From Rubritalea marina DSM 17716 (lineage in GTDB: Bacteria; Verrucomicrobiota; Verrucomicrobiia; Verrucomicrobiales; Akkermansiaceae), in contig NZ_KB899260.1 of NCBI RefSeq assembly GCF_000378105.1, positions 18,939 to 82,938 on the forward strand: 64,000 bases of DNA. Direction: 5' to 3'. Below are positions 17,521 to 27,500 of this stretch, piece after piece. The position numbers were made by a program, and so were the translations under genes. Numbering within the stretch: the first letter of the stretch is position 1; each line of letters begins with the position of its first letter. The notes below the pieces were generated by a model. The model searched no databases. It had not been told where the DNA came from and was given only the letters and a program-made list of their open reading frames with translations.

Positions 17521-17913
17521 ATGCAGGAAACTAAGAAATCAGCCTCCCCCGCAGGATCTGAGTTGAGTAAGCCATTGCTTCAGCGACTTACAGATTACAT
17601 GAAGGGGAAGCTAAGTTCCCGCATCTATGTCGAAGATCTGGCTTCGGAGTCTAACATGTCGACATTCCACTTCGCGAGAAGCTTCAAGAAGACGACCGGG
17701 CACTCCCCCCACAAGTACTTGACTACCATGCGTGTTGAGCAGGCTATTCAGTTACTTCCAAATTATGATATGTCGTTGGCCGACGTTGCCTCTGAAAGTG
17801 GGTTTTCAGATCAAGCGCACTTCACCCGTGTGTTCAAAAAGCAAACTGGCATGACGCCTGCAGCGCATCGACGGAAGTTGAAAAAAGAAGCTGCTGAATC
17901 CAAGGGAACCTAG
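17521..17913 (+). CDS. AraC-family DNA-binding protein, HTH only
   Basis: A 130-residue regulator made of little more than the AraC double helix-turn-helix. First HTH: RIYVEDLASESNMSTFHFARSFKK (about residues 33-56). Second HTH: MSLADVASESGFSDQAHFTRVFKK followed by TGMTPAAHRRK. There is no sensor domain, so its signal is unknown; SoxS- and MarA-like proteins of this kind are often controlled by their own abundance. It lies 110 bases after the E2 gene and could control it. An ATG at 17497 would add eight residues. It converges with dtd. Confidence 0.88.
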   Translation: MQETKKSASPAGSELSKPLLQRLTDYMKGKLSSRIYVEDLASESNMSTFHFARSFKKTTGHSPHKYLTTMRVEQAIQLLPNYDMSLADVASESGFSDQAHFTRVFKKQTGMTPAAHRRKLKKEAAESKGT

Positions 17914-17942
17914 GAGCAATAGCCCCTAAGCTACGTTTCCTG

Positions 17943-18395
17943 TTATTCGCGGTTTTGTGTGTCGATTGTGATCGTGACTGGGCCGTCATTGATCAGCTGT
18001 ACTTGCATGTCTGCACCAAATTCGCCACTCCCGCATTCTTTTCCCATTTGTTGGGATAAGCAGCTGAGGAATTGCTCATAGAGAGGAATGGCCATAGCGG
18101 GTTTTGCGGCTTTGATGAAGGAGGGCCGATTGCCCTTTTTGGTTTGAGCATGTAGCGTGAACTGAGAAACGACTAGAGAATCTCCGTTGATATCTAGCAA
18201 TGAGAGGTTCATGAGTCCTTGTTCATCGGCAAAGATGCGCATCTTGCAGATCTTGTTGACTAGCCACTCGATGTCAGACGGAGCGTCGCGCTCTTCAATG
18301 CCGAGTAGAACCATGACTCCTTGGCCGATAGAACTTTTTATTTGTTGGTCGATCGAGACACTAGCTGAAGTAACACGTTGGATGACTGCTCTCAT
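17943..18395 (-). CDS. dtd: D-aminoacyl-tRNA deacylase
   Basis: Dtd hydrolyses D-aminoacyl-tRNAs (and Gly-tRNA(Ala)), protecting translation from wrong chirality. It is 150 residues, normal. Landmarks: MRAVIQRVTSASVSID at the start, the catalytic SLVVSQFTLHAQTKKGNRPSF (about 76-96), and LINDGPVTITID at the C terminus, which holds the Gly-cisPro motif. It is divergent from the MATE gene, 84 bases apart. Confidence 0.97.
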   Translation of the reverse strand: MRAVIQRVTSASVSIDQQIKSSIGQGVMVLLGIEERDAPSDIEWLVNKICKMRIFADEQGLMNLSLLDINGDSLVVSQFTLHAQTKKGNRPSFIKAAKPAMAIPLYEQFLSCLSQQMGKECGSGEFGADMQVQLINDGPVTITIDTQNRE

Positions 18396-18479
18396 AAATG
18401 GAACTTATGGTTTAGGGGGCGGCTCAGGAACTGTCAAAAGCCTTTTGTAGATCTATTGCATAGTTGTCCTTTAACGATA

Positions 18480-19952
18480 ATGAGCGATACTGAGTTCGTT
18501 AAGCGGGGGCCTATGACTCGTTTTTGCAGGCCTATGAGATTGTTGGAACAAGACGAGCATCAAGTGGACTTGGGTGGGATGCTCAAGGGCCTTTCTTTGA
18601 GTCGGCAGATCATCGCCTTGAGCTTGTGGCCGTTTCTACAGAACATGCTAGGCACATTGGTAAGTGTGGCGGACCGAGTGATTGCTGGAAGCACGATGAG
18701 TGAGAGTGCTTTGCCCGAAGTGTTTGATGCGATGGGTTTGATCGTATACGTGGCATGGTTGATGATGATCGTGATGGGCGCTGTAGCAACGGGTGCCCAG
18801 GCGTTGGTGTCTCGGGCATTTGGGGCGCAAGACGAAGGCTTAGCCAACAAAGCAAGTGGGCAGTCTTTAATTTTAGGAGTCATTGCAGGGGGGCTCTCTG
18901 GCACTGTGGTTTGGGCTCTCGCTCCTGTGATGGCATCTGTATTTGGTTTGGATGACGCTTCAACAGATTACGCTGTCACGTATTTGAGGGTGTTGGTGTG
19001 GTCGACTCCCTTCTCAGCGATCATCTTTGTAGCTAATGCTTGCCTGAGAGCTGGTGGTGACACGAAGACTCCGTTTGTCATTATGCTTGTGGTGAATCTC
19101 GTGAATGTATTCAGCAGTGTGTGTTTGATGCGTGGTTGGTTATTGGCCAGTGAGTATGGGATTCTGGGGCTGGCCTGGGGGTCACTCATTGGATGGGCTG
19201 CGGGAGCAATGATGATCTTGTATTATTTGTTTGCTAGACGGGTAACGAAGCGTGTTCTAGCAATTACTAGGCATGATCTCGTGTGGGATTGGTATGTTGG
19301 AAGGCGCATTGTGCGGGTAGGTCTTCCTCAATGTTTTGAGATTATAGGGATGTGGAGTATCCACATTTTTGGAGTTTGGGTGATCGCGAATCAAATCAAA
19401 GGCGACGGAGTCCTCGGGGCACATGGGCTGGTGGTGATGGTAGAATCCTTGAGCTTCATGCCAGGTTTTGCTCTGGGCTCAGCCGCTGCGACATTGGCCG
19501 GGCAGTATCTGGGTGCCGGCTCTAAATTGGGTGCTTTAAGAGCTGTCCGTGTGTGTTGGGTCACAGGTGTTTGCGTGATGGGAGCAAGTGGCTTACTAAT
19601 TGTGCTTTTTGCTGAGCCCTTGGTGCAGTTGATGTCGCCTGGGGAGGGGGCGCAAAATAAGATGGCAGTAGAAGTACTGCGCTATGTTGGGTGGGTTCAG
19701 CCATTTTTTGCGACAGCCATGGTTCTGAAGATGGCGATGCGCGGCGCCGGGGCGACAGCTATCGTGATGATTGGATCATTTAGCACGATGTTGGTATTCA
19801 GGGTGGGGGCTGTGTATGTGGCATCCACCTATTATCCAGAATCTTTGAGTTTATTGCAGGTCTGGTGGATTATGATACTTGATCTGGTAGCCCAAGCGCT
19901 TTTGTTCGCCGCAATATATCGGAGGCGTGCTTGGCTTGATGCTGTGGTGTGA
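18480..19952 (+). CDS. MATE-family multidrug/cation exporter
   Basis: A 490-residue inner-membrane antiporter with about twelve hydrophobic helices in two homologous halves. MATE landmarks include PFLQNMLGTLVSVADRVIAG in helix 1, GAVATGAQALVSRAFGAQDE near residue 100, and FALGSAAATLAGQYLGAG in the second half, the counterpart of the first-half repeat. Relatives export drugs, organic cations or metabolites in exchange for Na+ or H+; the substrate is unknown. The ATG at 18480 avoids overlap with divergent dtd; an upstream TTG at 18378 would give an unlikely 34-residue extension. Confidence 0.93.
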   Translation: MSDTEFVKRGPMTRFCRPMRLLEQDEHQVDLGGMLKGLSLSRQIIALSLWPFLQNMLGTLVSVADRVIAGSTMSESALPEVFDAMGLIVYVAWLMMIVMGAVATGAQALVSRAFGAQDEGLANKASGQSLILGVIAGGLSGTVVWALAPVMASVFGLDDASTDYAVTYLRVLVWSTPFSAIIFVANACLRAGGDTKTPFVIMLVVNLVNVFSSVCLMRGWLLASEYGILGLAWGSLIGWAAGAMMILYYLFARRVTKRVLAITRHDLVWDWYVGRRIVRVGLPQCFEIIGMWSIHIFGVWVIANQIKGDGVLGAHGLVVMVESLSFMPGFALGSAAATLAGQYLGAGSKLGALRAVRVCWVTGVCVMGASGLLIVLFAEPLVQLMSPGEGAQNKMAVEVLRYVGWVQPFFATAMVLKMAMRGAGATAIVMIGSFSTMLVFRVGAVYVASTYYPESLSLLQVWWIMILDLVAQALLFAAIYRRRAWLDAVV

Positions 19953-19963
19953 GCCTTGCTTGC

Positions 19964-20482
19964 TTATTCAGCATCTGCTGGCACGTAACAGGCTCGGTAT
20001 AATTGGCGTTTGCCGCCCTGCATGTGACTATAGTTACTGTACCAAATTTTACCGTCTCCTTTTGTTTGCAGGTAAAAGTTGAGTGAACCTTCATGGTCTA
20101 CGGTCGCGTCTAGAATTTTCAGTTCTAGTGTGTCTTCAGTTTGGTTGACGATTTCGACTGAGGCCGCTATTTCTGGGTTGTCACCGAAGTAAAACGTTTC
20201 CCCATCATAGTGGAAGTAAATGTCCTTTTGGTGCTTTTTGACGAAGTGAGCTCTACTATCGAGGCTGAGTTGTTTCTGGCTGTTTAGCCAATCTCCAGTG
20301 CTTTTCGAGTCTAGCTTGAAATGTCCAATGAACTCGTTGCCTATGGATGGATCTGATTCTTTAGCGACTTTTTTTAACGGGTCACTGGTCATGGTGGCGA
20401 CTTCTGGGTTTTGCATTTCTACCCAAAACGTTCCCCCAAAGTATATAGCGACCGCTAATACGGTGATGATGATGATGCGCAT
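19964..20482 (-). CDS. Membrane-anchored protein of unknown function
   Basis: Not recognised. The 172 residues start with one hydrophobic helix (IIIITVLAVAIYFGGTFWV, residues 3-21), an uncleaved anchor or signal peptide. The rest is soluble and predicted periplasmic: a lysine/aspartate-rich region, then beta-like segments such as KDIYFHYDGETFYFG and SLNFYLQTKGDGKIWYSN. One cysteine lies near the end (RACYVP). It follows the porin-like gene by 30 bases on the same strand, so the two may be co-transcribed. Its stop is 11 bases from the convergent MATE stop. Confidence 0.7.
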   Translation of the reverse strand: MRIIIITVLAVAIYFGGTFWVEMQNPEVATMTSDPLKKVAKESDPSIGNEFIGHFKLDSKSTGDWLNSQKQLSLDSRAHFVKKHQKDIYFHYDGETFYFGDNPEIAASVEIVNQTEDTLELKILDATVDHEGSLNFYLQTKGDGKIWYSNYSHMQGGKRQLYRACYVPADAE

Positions 20483-20512
20483 TGCACTTATATTGTTTGT
20501 CTTGCGGGGAAT

Positions 20513-21238
20513 TTAAAAGCTGACAGCAAAAAATACTCCACCATGGAAGCTATCTTTGCCTGTGTCGTTGTTATCTAGCAGGGTGGAGTTCCCAATGTAG
20601 GGGGTGAGCGAAATAGAATTATTGATATTGTAGGTGTATTCTAGTGTGGCAAAGAAATCGTTTAGGCCATTACGGCTGTAGTAGTCACTCACGGCGCTAA
20701 GTCCTAGCTTGAGGTCTAGATAGGATGATGAACCAAGCGGTATAAGGTAGTTGCCTGCTAGGTCACTATACCAGCCTTTTGCGCCTGTATCGTAGCTCCC
20801 TCGGAGGGTGAATGTGATGGAATCATTGAACCCCCAACCGGCTAGGAGTTCCGCATTCACCCCGCTTTCAAATAATGAATTTTGGTAATCGCGGTAGCTC
20901 AATGAGGCGCCTATTTGAAATTTCTGTATTTGATGGTGAAGCCCAGCCATGAGGCCGGATTCCGTAAAGTCGCCATCCCCAGTAGCTGAGTTGTACCAAG
21001 CCGCCGCTTGAATGCTTGAGTGGTTCGACAGCGCGTAGAGGCTGCTGAGTTGGAATTCAAGTGTGTCGTCGGCTAGGCTAAATCCGCGATAGCGGTAATC
21101 ACTACGGTATTGGGCTAGAGCCTCGATTCCATAGGGAACCTCATTGAGCTTGATTTCTTCTTCGCCAATCGCTGAGACGTTGCCGCTTAACAGAGCTAAT
21201 AGAAGGGTGAATGTTGTGCGGTTCAAAAAAGGCATCAT
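20513..21238 (-). CDS. Outer-membrane porin-like barrel (TorF-like)
   Basis: A 241-residue predicted outer-membrane barrel. A signal peptide ends near NVSAIGE (residue 25). Strands alternate hydrophobic and polar residues through the protein, and the chain ends in FHGGVFFAVSF with a terminal Phe. The segment ALAQYRSDYRYRGFSLADD (about residues 40-58) matches the opening of TorF-type putative porins, which have a conserved S-D-Y-x-x-R-G-x-S near the start. The solute is unknown. It is divergent from the GH13 gene with 128 bases between, and carbohydrate-linked expression is possible but unproven. Confidence 0.78.
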   Translation of the reverse strand: MMPFLNRTTFTLLLALLSGNVSAIGEEEIKLNEVPYGIEALAQYRSDYRYRGFSLADDTLEFQLSSLYALSNHSSIQAAAWYNSATGDGDFTESGLMAGLHHQIQKFQIGASLSYRDYQNSLFESGVNAELLAGWGFNDSITFTLRGSYDTGAKGWYSDLAGNYLIPLGSSSYLDLKLGLSAVSDYYSRNGLNDFFATLEYTYNINNSISLTPYIGNSTLLDNNDTGKDSFHGGVFFAVSF

Positions 21239-21366
21239 GGTGAGGCAGGAAAGTGTGCCTAATCCATTAGCAGACGGCTTGAGCCTCTGTCAAATGGCAT
21301 ATTTTAGTAGGATTGTATCGATTAGAAAATTTGGAACTAACCATTGCACTCTGAATCGATGGAACT

Positions 21367-23064
21367 ATGGTCTACCCGTTCCCCATTCCAGTTGTGAGAG
21401 TATCTATCTATCAATTATTTGTTCGCCACTTCAGCAATCATAAGAAGTCATCTGTGTATGATGGTTCGATTGCTGAAAATGGCTGCGGCACCTTTGACGG
21501 AGTTACGACGAGAGCCTTGGAAGGGATCGTTGAGATGGGGTATACTCATGTCTGGCTTACAGGAGTGTTAGAGCAAATAAGTGCAACTAGTTATCTTGGG
21601 ATTCCTGGAGATAATGAAGTGCTTCTCAAGGGTAAGGCTGGAAGCCCCTATGCGATCAGAGACTACTTTGATGTGAGTGCTGATTATGCCACTGACCCAG
21701 AGTACCGATTGGAGGAGTTCGCCGACTTGCTAGAACGCTGTCATCAGCTAGGTCTCACGGTATTGATTGATTTTGTGCCAAACCATGTTGCTCGTAGCTA
21801 CTGCAGTGATGTGAAACCTGAGTTGAATTTCGGAAATGAAGATGAGTGTGATCGTTTCTTTGCTTGGAATAATAACTTCTTTTATCTGGAAGGGGAAGGG
21901 ACCATCGAGTTGCCCACGGGAGCATACCCGCATGAAACTCACGGTAGAGTGACTGGGAATAATGCCGCTACTTGGTCACCGGGCTTGAGCGACTGGTACG
22001 AGACGGTGAAGTTGAACTATGGACATGACTACACCAAGGGGCGAGATACCTCGGAGCTTCCTGACGCCAATGCAGAGCTGGATGATGTGCCTGATACGTG
22101 GGTCAAGATGGACGCGATCCTCGCGCACTGGCAGGAGCTAGGAGTTGGAGGTTTTAGGTGTGATATGGCGCACATGGTCCCGATGGAGTTTTGGGCTTGG
22201 GCTATCCGCAGGGCGCGCCTACGAGATCCTTCCTGTTATATCTTGGGCGAGGCGTATGATGGTGATCCAGCTAAAATGACATCGAGCAATGTACTGGATG
22301 CTTTGATTGAGGCCGGTTTTGATAGTGTTTACGATGGGGACAGTTATGAACTTATCAAATCCGTGGTGGAGCAGGGCCGGCCGGCTACGGACCTAGATGA
22401 ATTGCTGTGGTCGCCGAATCGTCTAGATTTCATGTTACGTTATGCTGAGAACCATGATGAAGTTCGCTTGGGTTCCAGTCATCACTGGCGCGGACAGGGT
22501 GGAATCTTGAATCGGGCCGTGACCGCATTTTTGACAGGAGTGGGGCGGGCCCCATTCATGCTGTATAATGGACAAGAAGTAGGTGAAGTCGGAGATGGCG
22601 CCGAAGGATTTGCCCAAGACGACGGAAGAAGTAGTATTTTTGATTATGGGCACCTTCCTGCATTGAGCAAATGGACGAATGAAGGCGCTTTTGATGGTGG
22701 CGGGCTGAGTGAAGACCAACGCAGCCTACGTGAGTGGTATGCGGAATGGGGACAGTTAATGAGAGAGCCAGCCTTCACGTCGGGCGGAGTCTATGGATTA
22801 AATACGGCTAATTTTGCAAACGAGACATTCCGTGCTGAAAACGAAGAAATTGCACATCACGTCTATGCTTTTATTCGACATGAGCGGGCCAGTGGGGAGG
22901 CTTTTCTTGTGGTGATCAATTTTCACCCTGAGAAGCAAGTGGAATCGCTTGAGCTCATTCTACCTGAGGGTGCTTCAGCTTGGTGCGGCGCAGATCTCGC
23001 TCCGAAGCTATTGCTTGGCTCGATTGGGCCGGGAGGGGTCGCTGTATTTTCCCTTGATCTTTAG
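21367..23064 (+). CDS. GH13 alpha-amylase-family enzyme
   Basis: A 565-residue cytoplasmic-looking glycoside hydrolase family 13 protein, without a signal peptide. The catalytic triad can be placed: nucleophile Asp266 in GFRCDMAH, acid/base Glu295 in ILGEAYDG, and Asp364 in ENHDEVR. VLIDFVPNHVARSY (about residues 136-149) is conserved region I. The C-terminal 90 residues form the usual beta domain (FLVVINFHPEKQVESLELIL). Substrate could be a maltodextrin, trehalose- or sucrose-type glucan; the family motifs do not decide. It stands alone, divergent from a porin-like gene. Confidence 0.9.
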   Translation: MVYPFPIPVVRVSIYQLFVRHFSNHKKSSVYDGSIAENGCGTFDGVTTRALEGIVEMGYTHVWLTGVLEQISATSYLGIPGDNEVLLKGKAGSPYAIRDYFDVSADYATDPEYRLEEFADLLERCHQLGLTVLIDFVPNHVARSYCSDVKPELNFGNEDECDRFFAWNNNFFYLEGEGTIELPTGAYPHETHGRVTGNNAATWSPGLSDWYETVKLNYGHDYTKGRDTSELPDANAELDDVPDTWVKMDAILAHWQELGVGGFRCDMAHMVPMEFWAWAIRRARLRDPSCYILGEAYDGDPAKMTSSNVLDALIEAGFDSVYDGDSYELIKSVVEQGRPATDLDELLWSPNRLDFMLRYAENHDEVRLGSSHHWRGQGGILNRAVTAFLTGVGRAPFMLYNGQEVGEVGDGAEGFAQDDGRSSIFDYGHLPALSKWTNEGAFDGGGLSEDQRSLREWYAEWGQLMREPAFTSGGVYGLNTANFANETFRAENEEIAHHVYAFIRHERASGEAFLVVINFHPEKQVESLELILPEGASAWCGADLAPKLLLGSIGPGGVAVFSLDL

Positions 23065-23119
23065 ATCAGAAGAGAAGAGCTTTTCGGCGTTACATACTAT
23101 CAACACACATAAATAGGAA

Positions 23120-23680
23120 ATGCTACTTAGCCCTCTAAAAATGGCACACGAAATTGTGCGTCAAACAGTGCAACCCGGAGATACCGTGATCGACGGAACC
23201 TTGGGGAATGGTCATGACGCATTATTTCTAGCTCAATTGGTTGGCTCGAATGGGCTCGTCGTTGGTTTTGACGTGCAGAAAGAAGCGATTGTCGCCTCGC
23301 AGTCCCGAATGTACCAAAACGGAATTCATAAGCGTGCTTATCAATTCTATCACGCAGGGCATCAGCATATGTTAGAATATGCTAAAGGTCCGATAGCGGC
23401 GATCATGTTTAATCTAGGCTACCTGCCATTGGGTGATAAGTCGGTGATTACCCAGGCGGAAACCACGCTGATAGCCTTACAGAGAAGTCTTCGGATTTTG
23501 CGGCATAAGGGGGTGCTAACTGTGATGTGCTACCCTGGTCACCCTGGTGGTGCCGAAGAGGTACATTCTATAGAAAAATGGGTTAAACAGCTTCCTCGCG
23601 AATACTTTAGAGTGATGTCCTATACGCCAATGAATGCTCCTAACATGCCAGCATTCATGATCGCAATTGAAAAAAATTAG
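23120..23680 (+). CDS. Class I SAM methyltransferase, MnmM (YtqB) family
   Basis: A 186-residue Rossmann-fold methyltransferase. VIDGTLGNGHDALFLAQLVG (residues 22-41) is the SAM-binding motif I, VVGFDVQKEAI supplies the acidic ribose ligand, and IAAIMFNLGYLPLGDKSVIT (about 94-113) is the family segment. The C terminus TPMNAPNMPAFMIAIEK is also typical. YtqB, long called a putative rRNA methylase, was shown to be MnmM, which methylates nm5s2U34 in certain tRNAs. Assignment to that family is fairly firm; the substrate here is inferred. It lies 55 bases after the GH13 gene. Confidence 0.85.
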   Translation: MLLSPLKMAHEIVRQTVQPGDTVIDGTLGNGHDALFLAQLVGSNGLVVGFDVQKEAIVASQSRMYQNGIHKRAYQFYHAGHQHMLEYAKGPIAAIMFNLGYLPLGDKSVITQAETTLIALQRSLRILRHKGVLTVMCYPGHPGGAEEVHSIEKWVKQLPREYFRVMSYTPMNAPNMPAFMIAIEKN

Positions 23681-23770
23681 TGAGTAAGTTTGGTTAGGTT
23701 TCGACTTTAATTATTCTAACTGACAGATTCAGAGTGACATCGGTGCACATTTTGCTAGGTTCCCCGCGAA

Positions 23771-24523
23771 ATGAAATTTCACGTATTTAAAAAGAATTCA
23801 TCGTTGTTTGTTTGCGCTGTTAGTAGCGCATTATTAGTTGGCTCTGTGCAAGCTGAAGACGAAGTTGTCGAGGCTGCGCCATCATGGGAAAGTTCCGTAG
23901 ACTTTGGTCTGAGTGCGGCCCAAGGAAATACCGAGAATCTTCTATTTCGTTTTGGTCTCAAGACTGAAAAGAAAGACGATATCGATGCTTATTTGGCTGA
24001 ATTGAGTTATAAGTATGGTGAGGAAAGCGGGACGGCTAACGAGGACGAAATCATAGGTAAAGCAAAGTGGAACCATATTTTAGAGGGGAAAAACTACTTT
24101 GGTTTAGGTTTAGAGGGACGTAGAGACACCTTCGCAGACATCAATTACCGAGTTTCCTTGAATGCCACATACGGATACTACTTCATCGACACGGACCGCA
24201 CAGTTCTCACTGCAGAGGCTGGTCTGGGGGTCACCACAGAAGATTTAGGTCAGGGTGCTGATACATACTTGAACGGTTTGATCGAGCAGAGCTGGAAGCA
24301 TAAAATCAGCGATTTTGCCAATGTGTACGAGACTCTAAGCTACTCTCCTCGCTTGGATAATTTGTCTGATTACCGATTAGAGTTAGAAGCTGGTCTAGAG
24401 ACAAAAATCACTCAAACGATCACACTCAAGTTGGGACTAGAAAATCGATACGCAAGTGTGCCTGCTACAGATAAGAAGAAAAATGACCTAAAGGTCTTCT
24501 CTAGCTTGTCGTATAAGTTTTAA
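23771..24523 (+). CDS. DUF481 outer-membrane protein
   Basis: A 250-residue predicted outer-membrane barrel of the DUF481 type. A signal peptide ends near SVQAED (residue 29). The opening WESSVDFGLSAAQGNTENLLFRFGLKTEKKDD is typical of the family, in which salt-induced outer-membrane proteins are the best known. It ends in FSSLSYKF with a terminal Phe. Its stop codon shares TTAA with the stop of the convergent ABC gene. Confidence 0.85.
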   Translation: MKFHVFKKNSSLFVCAVSSALLVGSVQAEDEVVEAAPSWESSVDFGLSAAQGNTENLLFRFGLKTEKKDDIDAYLAELSYKYGEESGTANEDEIIGKAKWNHILEGKNYFGLGLEGRRDTFADINYRVSLNATYGYYFIDTDRTVLTAEAGLGVTTEDLGQGADTYLNGLIEQSWKHKISDFANVYETLSYSPRLDNLSDYRLELEAGLETKITQTITLKLGLENRYASVPATDKKKNDLKVFSSLSYKF

Positions 24524-27500
24524 TTTGTACGTCTATTCCATCGCGTCATGATGGCTGTGGCCATGATGACGCAGATGATGGAAATCATGGCGAGCACAAG
24601 CTTGCACCAGAACAGAGAGGGGAGTTTCTGGTTGAACCAAAACTTCCATTCAGCAAGGAATATGGAGCGGTCCTGGGCAGCGTGCATATCCACACGGTGC
24701 ATTTCAGCTCTCCTTACAAGTAGTTCAGCACGTGTGTTCTGGAAAAAGGACTGCACCGGTTTAGTTTCATCTTCAGCACCTTGGTAGATATTGATAGCTT
24801 CTAGCTCTCTCATGCTACCGTACAGCGATGCTCTGGCAATCGCGTGCGCTAGGATTGCAGCATCATCTTGGTTTGTAGCTTCAGCAGCATAGAGGCGCGT
24901 GAGGCCTGCAGTGAGAATCTTGATGCGTTCAGCTTCGAAGCCACTTAGGGGGGAGGCATCGGAAGAGTCATCATTGGACATGGGCTTTTGTTTGAGCCTT
25001 TCAATTTCTTTTTGGATGTTGCGCCTTTCCCGTTCGAAGGGGTTTTCAGTCGCTTGGGACAAGATAATGCCCTCGAAAGAATAGCGCAGTGGCATGAAGA
25101 TGGCGGGTACAGGCTCAGCTCCGTCATTTCGTGCTGCGTCGCCACCGATGAATAGGCCTCGGTTCATTTCCCCGAATGGCACGAGAGCTCCGGCCAAGAG
25201 TAGTTGGGGGACGAGGAGTAAGGGGATTGAGGAAAGTGCGGCACGTTCACTTTTGACGATGGTCGAAATAAGGAGCGCCATGGCTGTACCCGTCATGGCG
25301 GTGAGGCTGGTCCACAGCCAATGCGAGAGCCACATTTCTTTGATCTCGAGCATGAAGTGGCCAAGTGAGACAAAAATGGCGCATTGAATGATGGCGAGCA
25401 GGCTGAGAGTTGTGAACTTTGCGGCAATGTATAGGCCAGTTCCGTAGCGGGTGTTTCTTTCACGTCTCAGTACTGGCATGTCACGTAGAATTTCCGTGGC
25501 ACTATTGGTGAGGCCCAAAAACATGGCAACGGTAACAGCTAGGAAGAGGTAGGTAACAATGTGTAGTCCAGTAGAGAACTCATAGCTTCCTTCGGCTGAA
25601 GCTCGCAAGGTGAGGGCGATCAAAAGCGATAGAAGCGGGGCTTCCAGAATGGTGGAGTAGAAGGTGCCTTTATTTCTGACCTTTGCAACTGCAGCTCGCT
25701 TGAGGTGGGTGATGAACAGGATAAATTGATCTCTGATTCTACGCGGGCGAGGCACTGGAATCGGCATGTTGTCATCAGCACGCGGCATGTCGCCGAGCTG
25801 TGTTTGGACCTCTTCGTTACCAACTGCAACCTTTTGGATAAGACGGTGGTTTTCATGTCTTTCTTGCCAAAAGCTAGGAGGGAAACGTCTAGTAAACGAC
25901 TGGGATTCATGCGTGCCAATCGTACTGAGTAGCGGTGTTTCTAGTACATCGAATACAAAGTCGGCATTTTGGTTTCCACCTTGATGGCGGTGGTGGTTGG
26001 GGATGTGGAGTTCGTTGCTAGCCTGCGCAAAGTAACGGTTCATGCCGCTGGGGCTCCCGAAATAAGCTACTTTTCCTCCTTTATCGAGCAGCAATACCTT
26101 ATCGAAGAGAGCGAGAACTGAGGCGCCGGGGCGGTGCAAGGAAGCGAGCACGATTTTATCACGTGCTAGAGCTCTGAGCGTCTCTGTCACGTGCTCGGAG
26201 TCCTTCGATGATAAGCCAGAGATTGGTTCATCAAAGAGGAAGATTTCTGCGGCAGATCCTAGGTCAAGCCCGAGGTTTAGTCTGCCTCGCTCCCCTCCAG
26301 AAATTGTTTTGTCGCCAGCTGAGCCAACTTTACGTTCAGCTAGCGGGCTGAGGGCTAGCTCAGCAAGAATGCTTTCGGTACGGCGCTCATGTTCTGAGAT
26401 GTCAAGGTGGGGGCGGCGAATGGCGCTTGCATGGATCAGGTGCTCACGCACGGTAAGGTGTGGATTGAGCGCCTCTTCTTGTGGCATCATTGTGATGAAT
26501 GGAGCAAGGCGGCTTCTGTGTTGGTAGAGGGAAATACCATTGAATCGGACGTGGCCACGGTCTGGCTTGAGGTGGCCTGCGATTGTTGCAAGTAATGTGG
26601 ATTTACCGCAACCTGAAGGCCCCATAATGCAGAGCATTTCGCCGCGCATCACCTTGAAATTGATGCTATCTAGAGCTGTAGAGTTCTTGTTGAAACGGTG
26701 GCTGATCCCATCCAGATGGAGTTCTTGAATGACGGTTCTTTCCTCATCAATAATTCCCTCAGAAAAGCGGCAGCGGATCGCTTGGCTGGCACTCAGTCGG
26801 ATCAGTGCGCCATCGGCGATTTGAGCTCCCGATTTTACTGGGTGGTTGTTAATGAGTAAGGTGCGCTCCGACTCAATGATTTCGAGTTCACCAATTGAGG
26901 TGATGGGGTCGTAGCTGATGCGTATGGTGATTTTTCCTGCTAGGTTGGGAGAGATTAGCAAGTCTCCTTTGCCGATGGCGAGTGGGTCATTGGATACGAT
27001 GCAGGTTTGTTTGCCAGGGCTTAGTTTAAAGCGACCGCCTGCTACAATTGCCTTCTGCCGAATGTCTTCAAGGGTGACGACAGATCCATTTGAGAGGGTG
27101 ATGGAGTCGTGGAGCTGGAGTTCGATGGGTTTACTCTCTGAGATAAAGATCCCTTTTGCTTGGATGCCATTGTTGCGAATCCCGTGTACTTTAGCAGTAG
27201 TGCCGAAATCGATGCGCACGCTGGATAGTCGAGTACGAACACGTTCTGCCACCAATCCTGAATCTGCCTCGTGAAGAAAAATAGCTCGAGGTTGCTTTGT
27301 TTTCTCATAGTTCAGGAAGAAGTTGAGATCGGTGAAGTTGAGTGTCCAGTTGGGTAGAATGATCCGCTGGTGTGAGCGCATCCGCACTTTGTGTCCAGGA
27401 GGAAGGTTCACTCCGCTGAGCCATAGAGCTTGGCCGCCAGTGTTTCGAATGATGATCACCTCGCCACTCTGGTAGAGTCGGAAGGCATAATTATCATTTG

